A model generated the notes under the pieces. That model was not told the origin of the DNA. It worked only from the letters and a program-made list of their open reading frames with translations, and did not search any database. Both the position numbers and the translations under genes were made by a program. 64,000 nt of DNA from Dipodascopsis uninucleata var. uninucleata. Lineage: Eukaryota > Ascomycota > Lipomycetes > Lipomycetales > Lipomycetaceae. Each line of letters opens with the position of its first letter. Position 1 is the first letter of the stretch. Positions 52,846 to 63,910 of this stretch are shown piece by piece. The stretch covers positions 248,001 through 312,000 of the forward strand of contig JAJLTO010000011.1 of assembly GCA_030568195.1 (NCBI GenBank). Direction: 5' to 3'.

Positions 52846-55800
52846 TGCTCGATACTATGCAGTATTCTAAATTTTTGGATCCTCTAAATGCGCTGTCGTC
52901 GACACGCTGACTGAACACCGATCAGCCGTTGGTTCGTGGGTTGTTTAGATATACAAGTTATTCGCGCTCTTTAAACACAAGCCACGCGTTCCTTGAGCAC
53001 AGCTCTCTATGCTCTCTTGCTGCAGAGACAGGTAGAAAAGAGAGACGCTCTCTTTGTTTAACTAAACGCTGTAGAAGAGTTACTTCGAGCGGGTCTTCGC
53101 TTGCGCTGACAAACCTGAAAAATACACGAGCAATATGCCCAGTGAATTATGCAGCTGAAAATATCTGATTGCTGCTTAGTTCAAGACGAATCTGAGATTC
53201 CAAGCCTGTATGACAGCTAGTAAATAAGCATAATAGGCTACGAGAGCTGAGATGAAAGCGAAAAGAGGAGAATATCTAAATGAGTAAAGAAAACGAAGCC
53301 AAAAAAATGGCAGAACGACTGTCCTGAATATCGCTGTAGAAATCTTTGAAGAATAGTATAAAGGAGTTTATACTCGAAAAGCCGATTTTCCAAACATGTC
53401 AGTTGCAAGGTCATGACCAAAATCAATTTTTGAGCCTCTAGAACTATAAACTTTATATAGATAAACTAAAAGTAAATTTTAGAGCTGCAGCGAGCATTAA
53501 AAAGTATAATATCCGCTAAATATTTAGGTTCAGAGGAGAAAAGTGTTTTTTCTATGATACCATCTACCAATGCTGCTAAAAATAAAAAGGGTTTTGACAA
53601 AATGTTTTCTCAAAATCAGAAAATAGAACAGCAAGCAAACTATATTTGCCTTAATGTCGACTACGACACAACCCCTGCGAAGTGCTCACTCGCTGTTTGT
53701 TTTTTTGGAGCGTATTTCCGGATACACTCTCTCCAAATTACTATGCCTAGTCAAGAATATAGAATGGCCTACTTCGCATTTTCTATCGCAATATCATTCG
53801 CATGCGGCTATGTACGTTGGCTGTGGCTATCTAGAAGGAAAACTAGCGCGCAGTTCCTTGCTTTCTGAGGCTTCTTTCAAAGCTTCATACACAGTTCTAT
53901 CATCGCTCCTTACTCGCTGTCAGCTTTAAATACGAAATATATTCTCGTATCGTACTTACAAGTACTTTCTGGACGCTCGCTACTATGGGAGTTTCTTCCG
54001 TTACAGCTCTGTCTTGACTAGGTATTCAAGTAAGACGCGTATAAAGTCGTATGTTTAGTAAGTATAAAAGAATACGCTCACCAGCTATATGCTATAGCTC
54101 CACCGGGTGCGCTACTTGTACTAGTACAATGCAATAATGACATAATGCGCTTACAGTGCTCCAGATTATGAGCCTGGACAAGATCAGTAAAGAATAACTC
54201 GCGAGTAGGCAAAAGTTTCTCAGAATAAACTCTGTTCCTCTCAGACGCACACATATTATGTAATACACAGGTAATTTGGGTCATATATGAAACTTTAATA
54301 ACTCAACTCTCCCTGTACTTCGTCAGCGGTCCGTTGTGGCAGTTGCTCGTAAAAAATTATATATGCATACCAGAGAGCCTCTTCTACGAGCACATCAGTC
54401 ATATGCAGCATCTATTTTTGTAGTCAGCGCTTATCGTAATGTCATTGAACTATTTCACTCTTTGTTAGTACGCGTGACATGGGACAGCAGTTCCACAACA
54501 TACCCTTTTTCCGCCATGTCTCTGAAGGCAGCTAGCATACAATCTTTCTACTAGACACGCTGGTGTTCCATTAAATTTCTTACAGTATAACGTCCACCGC
54601 ACACCTGACGCGCAGCTACTGATATTATGTATCATATTGATAGCAGATATATACCGTATAGTGCCAGAGATACATATTAATCTTTGCTATATAAGTAGCA
54701 CATTTTTAGTAGCACAATCTGGATGATGTCGATCTGCATCCTGAAGGTCACTGGCTGGCGGCAAAACGTATAGCCGCCGTAATGGCAGATTCTGGTTTTG
54801 AAGAATACAAATATCTCCCACTGTCTATTTCTGCCTCCTGGAGCTATTATTATTATTATTATTATTATTGTTGGTCGTTGTTGTTTATTTACCTATCGAC
54901 TTCTCCAGGCCAATAATGTGGCTTCAGAATCACTTTGATAAAATCTATTTATAACATGGGCTTATCCTTTGGAGCTAATCAGCCGTGAAAGCGAACTCAA
55001 TAACTAATAAGGAAGCAAACTCAGATTAAAGTTTCAAATATTAAAGTTTTGTTTGCTCTTGCTGTGCAAAATTGTCTTTTTACTATACTAAAATACTGTA
55101 ATTTTTTTCCTCTGTTCTCAGCTCCAAAACGTGTTTTTCTCTGGTCTAGGGATTCCCTACCCTTAATTATCAAATTATATATGCTATACTTACAAGAAGC
55201 CTTTCAGTTCTGTATTTGTGACCGGAACTTTTAGATAATCTCTGGGTTGCTTCTCTTGTTTGTTCAGTCCGTAGAGCTGAAGAGCTGAATCAGAGACCCT
55301 GGTCGGTAGCCGTTCTTCTGCTAGACTACAGTTCAACGATCGTATCTTTTCATGCTCAAAGGAAGCATTGGATAGCCTAGCATCAGATCTTTTTATTAAT
55401 AGTTCTTTATTATTGTGGGAGACAGACTACTCTTTGCCGATTTACTCCTTATTATTCTCCAAGATTGGTAGGCTTGTCTAAATCTCCCTCTTAAATTTGC
55501 TTCCGCTCCTTTAAGGTAAAGTATTTGAATTGTACTGGTACCATGTTGCATTTGCAATATTGTCCCTATTTTGACTGTCGCTAGAGTCTAGTAGTCAAGG
55601 GGTGCTGCGAGGCACTCGACCGGTATCAACGCTATTGATTTAGTGGTGATAAATTCGGTCAGATGTCTTCTTCGTTTCCTTGTCGTCAGACGTTTCTTGT
55701 TATTTGTACCTGAACATTGTGCTTGTGGAAGATGTTGTGTAATCATTCTCTAACTAAAATCTTACTTTCTTAGAGACTTCAGATTCATACCATACCTTAA

Positions 55801-56033
55801 ATCAGAGAAATATTAAATTTCAGAATCGAGGACTCCATTTTTTTTTTGCTAACTTTTCAATTGATCCGAATAGACGAATATTTTCATCTCTAAATTTGCA
55901 CGAAAATTTACGAACGATACGAAGATAATTTGGGCTCTGAACAACCTTTTTTCTCCGACAGTTCCATCGCTTTTACTTCTTTTAGTTCTTTATCTATTTT
56001 TATCTGAAGATCAGCACTAATATACGCGTCTGC
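52846..56033. other. Shared divergent upstream region of the two chitin synthase genes
   Basis: A 3188-bp spacer between the two starts. No credible gene lies in it; several short open frames lack family resemblance. It includes a (TAT)n microsatellite and, at 55800-56030, a T-rich tract just before the class VII start, typical of a fungal core promoter and leader. Its length leaves room for complex regulation and long 5' UTRs. Confidence 0.6.
54845..54869. repeat. (TAT)8 microsatellite
   Basis: A pure trinucleotide run of 25 bp in the spacer between the chitin synthase genes. It is likely length-variable. Confidence 0.85.
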
Positions 56034-59000
56034 ATGATGAGCGGTACTTTGGCACAGTCGACCGTTCAGCCAAATCCCAACTCAGTCCTAGCTGCTCTAA
56101 AAAACGCGTACGACAATGTCCAGCCTGTACGACTGTCAGCAACTGCGTTAATAACTTTTGTCAAAGGTTCTGACGCTATTGATTCGTCTAATGATGATTC
56201 AGAACAGATTATTGACTCTGCGCTTTTGACTGCTGTTTGGGAGCACGCTAGACGACGAGCTGAAGATCAGACTGTGTTGATTTGTAGTGGCTCTAGTAGT
56301 GTCAGCTCTTGGGCCGGTACCTCAGATCCCTCACACGCTTTGTCTACCTTACAAGCAATGATTAACACGTTTCCAAATGTTCCTGGACATATGATCCCAG
56401 TTCTCACAGTGCTTTCTGCATTTTTGCCGGTGGAGAGATCTAACATAGCTGTTGGTGCTGAGCTATCTCTTAGTCTCACCGGTCAGATACTCATGTCCAG
56501 AGTACGCATCACTGATGAGACAATCAGTACTGCAGTCTTTTTAAAAATGATCTCTTCTACTCCAGTATTTACATATTTAATCGCCTCGGCTACACCTGCT
56601 GAAATTGAGTCATTGAGTCTTCATCAAAATCTTTCTTATTATAAGATTTTGCAGTCCACGGCAGATACTTCGTCTCTTTATCTAAAAGGAAAAGGAGCAG
56701 AGTGGCGGCAGGCTTTACAAGAGTGTAGTCTCACTGGAACGTCAGTACTTCGAGGTGTATTCTCTATTCTTTCAGGTATGATTCTTCTTCTGAACGACAA
56801 TGAAGATGACATCATCGAGGGCGCTACTTTACTTGGATTGAACCCAGAAAAAGTTGATCCTGATGGACTTATACAATCATCAGTGCAACGCGCAGAGATA
56901 GTCATTGATGCATATAAAACTTTGCTTTTTATTGTTGTTGATCTCATGAATAATTATCTCGCAACTATTGATGTTGTGAGAGATGGCAACAATTCTGAAG
57001 ATGTTTGTTCCGTTGTCTCTTTGATCGACGCTCCTTCTGTTTATAAAGCTCTTGCTCTGAAGACTGTCTTTTCGACTGAAAGTCCTGTTGCATCATTGGC
57101 AGCGGAGATGACCAATGATGGTTTAATTATACCACAGATTCCAGTATGGATTTCGCAGACGTTACAGCAAGATGATAAGTCTAGAGAGCTCGTTGCTCCA
57201 TTGGTGAATGTAGGAACTTCTGCATCTGATATAGCACATATTGTGGAGAGCGAGTCGATTTTATCTATACCAATTACCACTGAAAAGCTTATTGTGGAGA
57301 ACACATTGTCGTCATCTCGCGTTTGGCACATTCTTAGCTTTGTGGTGTCAGATGCATTAAATTCTGGCTGGTCTTCTGCTGTGGTTACCTCTCAGATTCG
57401 AAATTGGTTCTTACCTAATTGGATCCAGCGCTGCAAAGCTATAGACTTTACAGCAGATTTTGTACTTGATGAGTTTGCTGACAGATATGGCCGTCTTCTT
57501 TTAACGGCTAACGTCGACTTGCAAATTCCTGGTGCCCTTGAAAATTGGGCACAAATCCAACGAGGATGGGGTCCTGATAGCTTCTTTAAGGGTAGAGAGC
57601 ATGTCTGGTTACGTGAAGATGTCTGGCGAATGCTGGAAGGCGAATTAGATGGTCTATTACTAGTGGAAGAACAGCAGATAAGCTCACAGTCCCAGCAACA
57701 AGATGTAGACTACTATAATCTACCAATGCAAAGTGGATTCGATCATGGTTCACTGTACAATCAAGCTTCTCGTGAAAATTTGCTCGCCTCTAGGAGTGTT
57801 TTGAATCAATATAATACACAAAGTTATTCTGATGAAGATCTCACCATGTTTGGTTCTAAGTACGCGGCCAATGATCCAGAGACTGCAGGCAGACATGTTG
57901 AGGTACGCTCTGTTAGTCGAACAAGAAAGATCTGGGTCTCATTTGTATGGGCCCTGACATTTTGGATCCCGTCATTTCTTCTAAAGTACGTTGGGCGCAT
58001 GAAGCGTCCAGACGTTCGACTGGCATGGCGTGAGAAGTTGGTTATTTGCTTAATAATTTTTTTAATGAACGCTGGTTTGATATTTTACATGATCTTCCTT
58101 GGAAGAGTGTTGTGTCCCGACTATTATAAGGTTTGGGATGCAGAACAAGTTGCAGAGCATACAGCTTCTAACGATTTTTATGTCAGTATTCACGGAAAAG
58201 TGTATGATATTAGTACCTTCTGGAAATTGCAGCACTCTGACAATGGAATCGATACTACTAGTTACATGAAGGACTTCGCAGGAGAAGATATCACAGTATA
58301 TTTTCCACCTCCGTTGTCTCAAATATGCCCAGAGTTAGTGACTAGTGATGATTTCTGGTTGACTCCTAACACAACTGGTCCTGACTCTTATGCTCTCCAT
58401 ACTTGCGGACCGATAAAGCAGCCATTGACTACAACAGCATTGCATAACATCACTTGGTATAAAGATATATTTTTGCCGAAGATTAATGAGTACTTCAAGG
58501 GTTACTTAGTTGTTGATAAGACTACCGTTTATGACTTTGGAATGGATGGCTATAATAATTGGGCCATTGTCAATGGTGATATTTATGATCTCACTGATTA
58601 TTTCTATTCTATCTCACTTTATGGGTCTGATAGTAGCAGTAACTATAACTTCCTTGATTCAGATATTACGGGACTATTCTCGGACTATCCTGGACAGGAT
58701 ATTACAGATAAGCTCAATAGTTTGCAAATTCCTACCGAAACCTTAACTGCTAATATGAATTGTTTGAAGAATGCATTTTTTGTTGGTAAAATCGATATTC
58801 GTGAGAGTGCTAGATGTCAGGTCTCCAATTATATTTTGATTGCTATTGCATGTGTTCTGGCCGCAGTCATCTTGACGAAATTCTTTGCAGCTCTGCAATT
58901 TGGATCGAAGAGAAATCCTGATGTTCAAGATAAGTTTGTTATCTGCCAAATTCCAGCATATACCGAAGGCGAAGACCAGCTACGTAATGCTATTGATTCT

Positions 59001-60788
59001 TTGACTATGTTGAAGTATGATAATAAACGAAAGCTTTTGTTTATAATTTGCGATGGTATTGTAACGGGTTCTGGCAACGACATGCCTACGCCACATATCG
59101 TGCTTGATATTTTAGGATGTGATCCAAGAATCGATCCTCCAAGTCTGGCTTTCAAGTCTGTTGGTGAAGGTTCTGCTCAATTGAATTTTGGTAAAGTCTA
59201 TTCTGGTTTGTATGAGTTTGAAGGAAATGTTGTACCATATATTGTTGTTGTCAAGTGCGGTAAACCTACTGAGAAGTCCAAGCCCGGCAACAGAGGAAAG
59301 CGTGATTCGCAGATTTTACTTCTTGACTTCCTTAACAAGGTACACTTCCAAACGCCCATGTCTCCGCTGCAACTTGAAATATTTCATCAAATCAATAACG
59401 TCATTGGTGTTGATCCCGAGCTTTACGAATATGTTTTGATGGTTGATGCTGATACTAGTGTCTCGGATGATTCACTAAACAGGTTAGTTGCCTGCTGTGT
59501 TCGTGATAGTAGAATTGCTGGTATTGCCGGTGAAACAAGTCTTCAAAACGAAGAGGGAAGTTGGTGGACCATGATTCAGGTCTTCGAGTATTACATCTCG
59601 CACCATTTGTCTAAAGCATTCGAAAGTTTATTTGGTAGTGTCACTTGTTTACCTGGTTGTTTTTGTATGTATCGTCTTCGAACAGCAGACAAAGGAAGGC
59701 CATTGATCATTTCCAACAAGGTCATTGACGACTATGCTGATGGTCAGGTTGACACATTGCACAAGAAGAATCTTCTTTCCCTGGGCGAGGATCGCTACCT
59801 TACTACTATCATGACTAAATATTTCCCTAGAATGAAATATGTGTTCGTTCCAGATGCCTATGCCAAGACAGCAGCACCGGATAGTTGGTCTGTTTTACTC
59901 TCACAAAGGCGACGATGGATCAATTCTACAGTCCATAATTTGGCGGAGCTTGTATTTCTTCCTGATTTGTGTGGTTTTTGTATTTTCAGTATGCGATTTA
60001 TTGTCATCGTTGACCTATTAGGCACCTTGCTATTGCCGTCCGTGGTTGCATATATTGGATATTTGATATATGTCATAGTCACTGGTTATGGACCATTTCC
60101 TCTCATCTCCATTGTCTTGATTGGTGGCATTTATGGTGTCCAAGCTCTCATTTTCATCCTCAAGCGACAGTGGCAGCACGTGGGATGGATGATTATTTAT
60201 ATACTTGCTTTTCCCATTTATTCGCTTGTATTACCAGTTTACTCATTCTGGAATCAGGACAACTTCTCTTGGGGAAATACACGTATTGTTGTTGGAGAAC
60301 GCGGAGACAAGCAGATTGTCGCGGTTGATGACGACGGATTCGATGAACGCGACATTCCACTCCAATCGTGGGAAGCTTATGCGGTTGCCAATAATTTACC
60401 TGGAGCGAAAAGACCAAATATTGTTCCTTCAAACGAAAAGTCGAGCTCTAGCTATATGATGCCAATGAACCACCCTATGCAAGGCGACTCTTATGAAATG
60501 GACGACTTACGATCTGTATATTCCTCTTATCCTCCACGACCCGTCTCCGTTTTCAGCAACACTCCTGGTAAGCCATATCTTAATGCTCGACCAACGACAG
60601 TTATGAGCAATTATCCTCATACCTCTGGAACGCCTGTTGGAATGCCGATGTATTCTAACAAACGAGATTCGGTCATCAGTGGATATATGGGCACGACGCC
60701 TTCAGTGTACTCTCCACATCAGACTTACTACAATACGTATGCACCTAGCATGCGACCGTCTTCAATGCGTCATGATAGCTTAGGTTAA
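56034..60788 (+). CDS. csmB: Class VII chitin synthase with degenerate motor-like domain
   Basis: A 1584-residue chitin synthase, divergent partner of the class V gene. The N-terminal 530 residues align in general layout with a myosin-like domain but have no P-loop: the corresponding place reads QTVLICSGSSSVSSW (about 79-93). Membrane spans start near residue 640, followed by a b5-like region (FYVSIHGKVYDISTFWKL) and a second one (NGDIYDLTDYF). The GT2 core is intact: DADTS near 1138, CLPGCFCMYR, EDRYLTT near 1252 and QRRRWINSTVHNL near 1291. The tail is Ser/Pro/Tyr-rich and lacks the DEK_C domain of the class V protein. No introns. Length and features match CsmB-type enzymes. Confidence 0.95.
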   Translation: MMSGTLAQSTVQPNPNSVLAALKNAYDNVQPVRLSATALITFVKGSDAIDSSNDDSEQIIDSALLTAVWEHARRRAEDQTVLICSGSSSVSSWAGTSDPSHALSTLQAMINTFPNVPGHMIPVLTVLSAFLPVERSNIAVGAELSLSLTGQILMSRVRITDETISTAVFLKMISSTPVFTYLIASATPAEIESLSLHQNLSYYKILQSTADTSSLYLKGKGAEWRQALQECSLTGTSVLRGVFSILSGMILLLNDNEDDIIEGATLLGLNPEKVDPDGLIQSSVQRAEIVIDAYKTLLFIVVDLMNNYLATIDVVRDGNNSEDVCSVVSLIDAPSVYKALALKTVFSTESPVASLAAEMTNDGLIIPQIPVWISQTLQQDDKSRELVAPLVNVGTSASDIAHIVESESILSIPITTEKLIVENTLSSSRVWHILSFVVSDALNSGWSSAVVTSQIRNWFLPNWIQRCKAIDFTADFVLDEFADRYGRLLLTANVDLQIPGALENWAQIQRGWGPDSFFKGREHVWLREDVWRMLEGELDGLLLVEEQQISSQSQQQDVDYYNLPMQSGFDHGSLYNQASRENLLASRSVLNQYNTQSYSDEDLTMFGSKYAANDPETAGRHVEVRSVSRTRKIWVSFVWALTFWIPSFLLKYVGRMKRPDVRLAWREKLVICLIIFLMNAGLIFYMIFLGRVLCPDYYKVWDAEQVAEHTASNDFYVSIHGKVYDISTFWKLQHSDNGIDTTSYMKDFAGEDITVYFPPPLSQICPELVTSDDFWLTPNTTGPDSYALHTCGPIKQPLTTTALHNITWYKDIFLPKINEYFKGYLVVDKTTVYDFGMDGYNNWAIVNGDIYDLTDYFYSISLYGSDSSSNYNFLDSDITGLFSDYPGQDITDKLNSLQIPTETLTANMNCLKNAFFVGKIDIRESARCQVSNYILIAIACVLAAVILTKFFAALQFGSKRNPDVQDKFVICQIPAYTEGEDQLRNAIDSLTMLKYDNKRKLLFIICDGIVTGSGNDMPTPHIVLDILGCDPRIDPPSLAFKSVGEGSAQLNFGKVYSGLYEFEGNVVPYIVVVKCGKPTEKSKPGNRGKRDSQILLLDFLNKVHFQTPMSPLQLEIFHQINNVIGVDPELYEYVLMVDADTSVSDDSLNRLVACCVRDSRIAGIAGETSLQNEEGSWWTMIQVFEYYISHHLSKAFESLFGSVTCLPGCFCMYRLRTADKGRPLIISNKVIDDYADGQVDTLHKKNLLSLGEDRYLTTIMTKYFPRMKYVFVPDAYAKTAAPDSWSVLLSQRRRWINSTVHNLAELVFLPDLCGFCIFSMRFIVIVDLLGTLLLPSVVAYIGYLIYVIVTGYGPFPLISIVLIGGIYGVQALIFILKRQWQHVGWMIIYILAFPIYSLVLPVYSFWNQDNFSWGNTRIVVGERGDKQIVAVDDDGFDERDIPLQSWEAYAVANNLPGAKRPNIVPSNEKSSSSYMMPMNHPMQGDSYEMDDLRSVYSSYPPRPVSVFSNTPGKPYLNARPTTVMSNYPHTSGTPVGMPMYSNKRDSVISGYMGTTPSVYSPHQTYYNTYAPSMRPSSMRHDSLG

Positions 60789-61950
60789 TGATATATGAGG
60801 CATGAACGCGATTTAATGTAATTTAATAACCTTCTATTAACTTTGAGGACGTGTTGTCTTTGTTTATTCTCAAATTACGGAAGCAAGGTTTGAAATACTG
60901 TGATCTCAGTATAAATCATACGATATGAGTACATTTTATTAATGTCTATACTACGCATACACTATTTTTTTGCATTGACGTATATTTAGTTGTTGTTTGA
61001 ATGATTTGCCTTTCATGAATAATAAAAATTAACTTGTTTTGCTACTGGGAAGACGACAGCGTAGCATCTCTTTAATTGTGTAATTGTCTGTTTCGCTCAT
61101 GCTTCCCAGTCTATTGTGTGAGAAGTAACAAATAAATCCTGCTACTGCACTGACTTGCTTAACGCGTCATTCTTTTTAAAGTGACTCGTAACCTAAACAA
61201 GTAGTACCTGACGAGTCTGTTATAAATTGTGTATATGTATGTCTCGGGAACGAGCAACTTACTGAGTAATTGATGATCATTATTGGCCTGATGATAGAAA
61301 TAGGGCATCGCATCGCACATTGTGTTTTAAAAATTGCATGCTATTTCAATTCATTACTGTCTGCTCTAACCGGCATGTGTCAGCCTGGCTATCTCCAGGG
61401 TCGTCTTCAGGCACTAGTGTTCTAATTATCTGATAAGATCCAGTGGGGAGATCCGGCTGACCACTATCTTGATAATCATACTCCAAGGGCTAAGTAATCA
61501 TTACGTAGTACACAATCAAGATGTCGAGATATATGGCGTAAATGGAACTTTATTTGACGATTATGATTATAGTTCAGAGCTCTTGGATTGTGTAGCATAT
61601 CTTTGCAACGCCACCAAAAATATCGTTGCTGACATTATCTTGTATCTCATTGGTCCAAATTTACCATTCGGACCAATAGTTTCTCAGGTATTGGCAACTC
61701 ATACCTGTTAGCGTCATATTTTGTACCCTAACATCTATAAACGATATTCCTTAGAGTCTTCTATTCCTCAGATATATTTCCTTTTCAAGGCCTGATTTTT
61801 CCTTGTTTTATTTGTATCTAATTTTCATTTATCAACCAAAAACAACTGACAAAGGCGATTCTATACTGGTAAAAGACTTCTAGAGTAGAATTATATTTGA
61901 ACTGGCATTTCGAATTAATAGAATACATTTGGGAATCGTAATATATCATA
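60789..61950. other. Intergenic, chitin synthase 3' side / ISA1 promoter
   Basis: An 1162-bp spacer. An ATG-less 80-codon open frame (61469-61711) has protein-like content (DVEIYGVNGTLFDDYDY) and ends at a possible donor, but I could not find start or partner exons. Nothing else was seen. Confidence 0.5.
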
Positions 61951-62787
61951 ATGTCATTGGTACACATTCATAGTCGTTTTGTTCGACTGGAATTCCGACG
62001 TGGACTCCAGTTGACTACATACGGCGCGAAGAGATATTTACAGATTCATCCACAGACTATAAATATTCCACAGTTTGATCCATCAGCAATCGTCAAGGAT
62101 GTTAAACAGAAGAACAACAGCAAAGGATCTGCTGGAAATCTAAAGGGGCAATCATCGTCTAGCAGCGGAAGAAATGGCAACGGGCTGCTATGGCAGGCTC
62201 ATGGATTGAACAATGCAGCTGCTGCAACAGAGTCCGCGAAGTCTGAAGCAGACATTTTAAGTTCAATATTTGAATCAGAGGAACCACCTTCAAAGGAGGA
62301 ACTTGAAAAACTTCTTAGTGATGCCAAGAAGAAGCTCAATGCTGTATCTCGGGAAACTAACAAGGCCGAGAAGAAGCTAGCATCGGCTGCTACTGACCCT
62401 AAAACCGAAAGATATGTTGAGCAGAAGCCTGCTGAGAAAAAATACAGAAAGTTTACCCCACGAAAGGCTGCCTTGACGCTCACTCCCAATGCCGTGTCGC
62501 ATGTTAAGGATCTGATGGATCTTCCTGAGCCGAAGTTACTCCGAATTGGTGTCCGAAATCGTGGTTGCTCCGGACTTCAGTATCATTTAGAGTATGTTGA
62601 CGTACCGGGCAAGTTTGATGAAGAGGTGGTACAGGATGGTGTCAAGGTTTTGATTGATTCTAAAGCACTTTTCAGCATAATCGGTAGCGAGATGGACTGG
62701 GTTGACGATAAACTTAGTAATCGGTTCGTTTTTCATAATCCCAATATCAAAGGCGAATGCGGATGTGGAGAGTCTTTCATGGTTTAG
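61951..62787 (+). CDS. ISA1: Isa1/ISCA1 mitochondrial Fe-S assembly protein
   Basis: Isa1, with Isa2 and Iba57, assembles [4Fe-4S] clusters in mitochondria for aconitase, lipoate synthase and others. The 278-residue product starts with an Arg-rich presequence (MSLVHIHSRFVRLEFRRGLQ), has a long Ser/Lys/Ala-rich linker (about 60-165) and a C-terminal A-type carrier domain. The domain contains LTPNAVSHVKDLM, RIGVRNRGCSGLQYHLEYVD, and NPNIKGECGCGESF. The three conserved cysteines (C-x60ish-C-G-C) are present. The linker makes the protein longer than human ISCA1 (129) and similar to yeast Isa1 (250). The frame has no intron. Confidence 0.96.
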   Translation: MSLVHIHSRFVRLEFRRGLQLTTYGAKRYLQIHPQTINIPQFDPSAIVKDVKQKNNSKGSAGNLKGQSSSSSGRNGNGLLWQAHGLNNAAAATESAKSEADILSSIFESEEPPSKEELEKLLSDAKKKLNAVSRETNKAEKKLASAATDPKTERYVEQKPAEKKYRKFTPRKAALTLTPNAVSHVKDLMDLPEPKLLRIGVRNRGCSGLQYHLEYVDVPGKFDEEVVQDGVKVLIDSKALFSIIGSEMDWVDDKLSNRFVFHNPNIKGECGCGESFMV

Positions 62788-63910
62788 AATGAATATTAAC
62801 ATAGATATATAATGCGCATATAACTGCATGGTCAATAAGTTATTAGACGATACAGATATAACAGTCTGATCGTGAAAAATGCAGTATTATATAAGTTTTT
62901 TTGGGTTTTTCCATGTATATGTACGATTTCTGTATATATCTGGCTTTCTTTTCATTTTGCATATGGGTTTTAATTTCCATTTCCATTTCATTAACAAACA
63001 TTTCATGTTAAAATCGCTGATGCTTATAGTTGATGCTATATCGATTGCTAGTTGATTTTATAAATCCTGAACTGTTTATCCTTTCTTTCTGTCATATTTA
63101 TGCACGTTTAACAAATTTGATGTATTAATTTCGGAGTTATGGGTTTAAATATTCTATGTATTGTCGTATAATACATTCTATTAATATTTGAGATAAGACT
63201 ACATATTTTCGTATCGTCGCTTCATTAATCCTTATTTATACAATTCTTTTCTTGACTTTTTCGTCGGATTTTTGATGACCCTAAATATTCTTATTTGTTC
63301 AATGACTTTTTTTGTTGAACTTCTGGCCACCTTATTCAAGCTTTTCTTTCAATGACGCTGTGCGGCAGACTTCTATTTAATGTCTGCAGTATAATGGTAT
63401 TTGACCGATGTAGTGCGTGTCGGAATATGTTTCTGCTCTGTATCGACTCAGCAAGCTCATTTATTTCATGGCGCCACCTACGTCCAAAAAAAACCGTTTC
63501 TCTTGCTGATATACTTTCAGATTTCCCGTACATCTTTGTTAAACTCGATAGCAAGAATCTCTGACCGAATATTATGTAATATGTTTGTGTTTATTATGTA
63601 ATTTGTGATTTTATATTTCTTAAGCGAAAAAATAATGACACATGTGAGCCGCAGTGTCACGTTCACGGTGCTGGTCAATCCATGGAAAGACATCATAGCT
63701 TGCGATATTTTATCTAACAAAATCCACTCAGACTCAAGGTTTTTTAGTATTGACTATTCTAAATACCGAAGATAGAGAGAAATATTTGTAGGATTTATTG
63801 TACCTAGCTAGAACATTAACGAAGGCTGTACTTCAAACTACATCATTTCTCGACTACTCGGATAGTACTGGGATCCTATTGTGGCTGTCTGTATAAATAG
63901 AGAAGACAAT
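62788..63910. other. Intergenic, ISA1 3' side / promoter of right-edge gene
   Basis: An 1123-bp AT-rich spacer, with T-rich stretches after ISA1. Short ATG frames at 63352-63601 overlap each other in different frames and look like chance. A TATA-like box lies at 63891-63899. Confidence 0.55.
63891..63899 (+). promoter_or_regulatory. TATA-like element near the right edge
   Basis: gtataaata lies 11 bp before the ATG at 63911. That is closer than usual for a core TATA, so either the leader starts beyond this ATG or the match is chance. Confidence 0.3.

Noticed and set aside
53000-56000. Search for an extra gene or mobile element between the chitin synthases
   Set aside because: Only short unrelated frames, a microsatellite and T-rich tracts were seen. 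No terminal repeats or transposase-like frames were found.
60177-60182. CACGTG inside the class VII chitin synthase coding region
   Set aside because: It lies in a conserved coding stretch (QWQHVGWMI) and is explained by codons.
63352-63601. Two overlapping short ATG frames after ISA1
   Set aside because: Different frames over the same AT-rich DNA, no family motif, no splice support.
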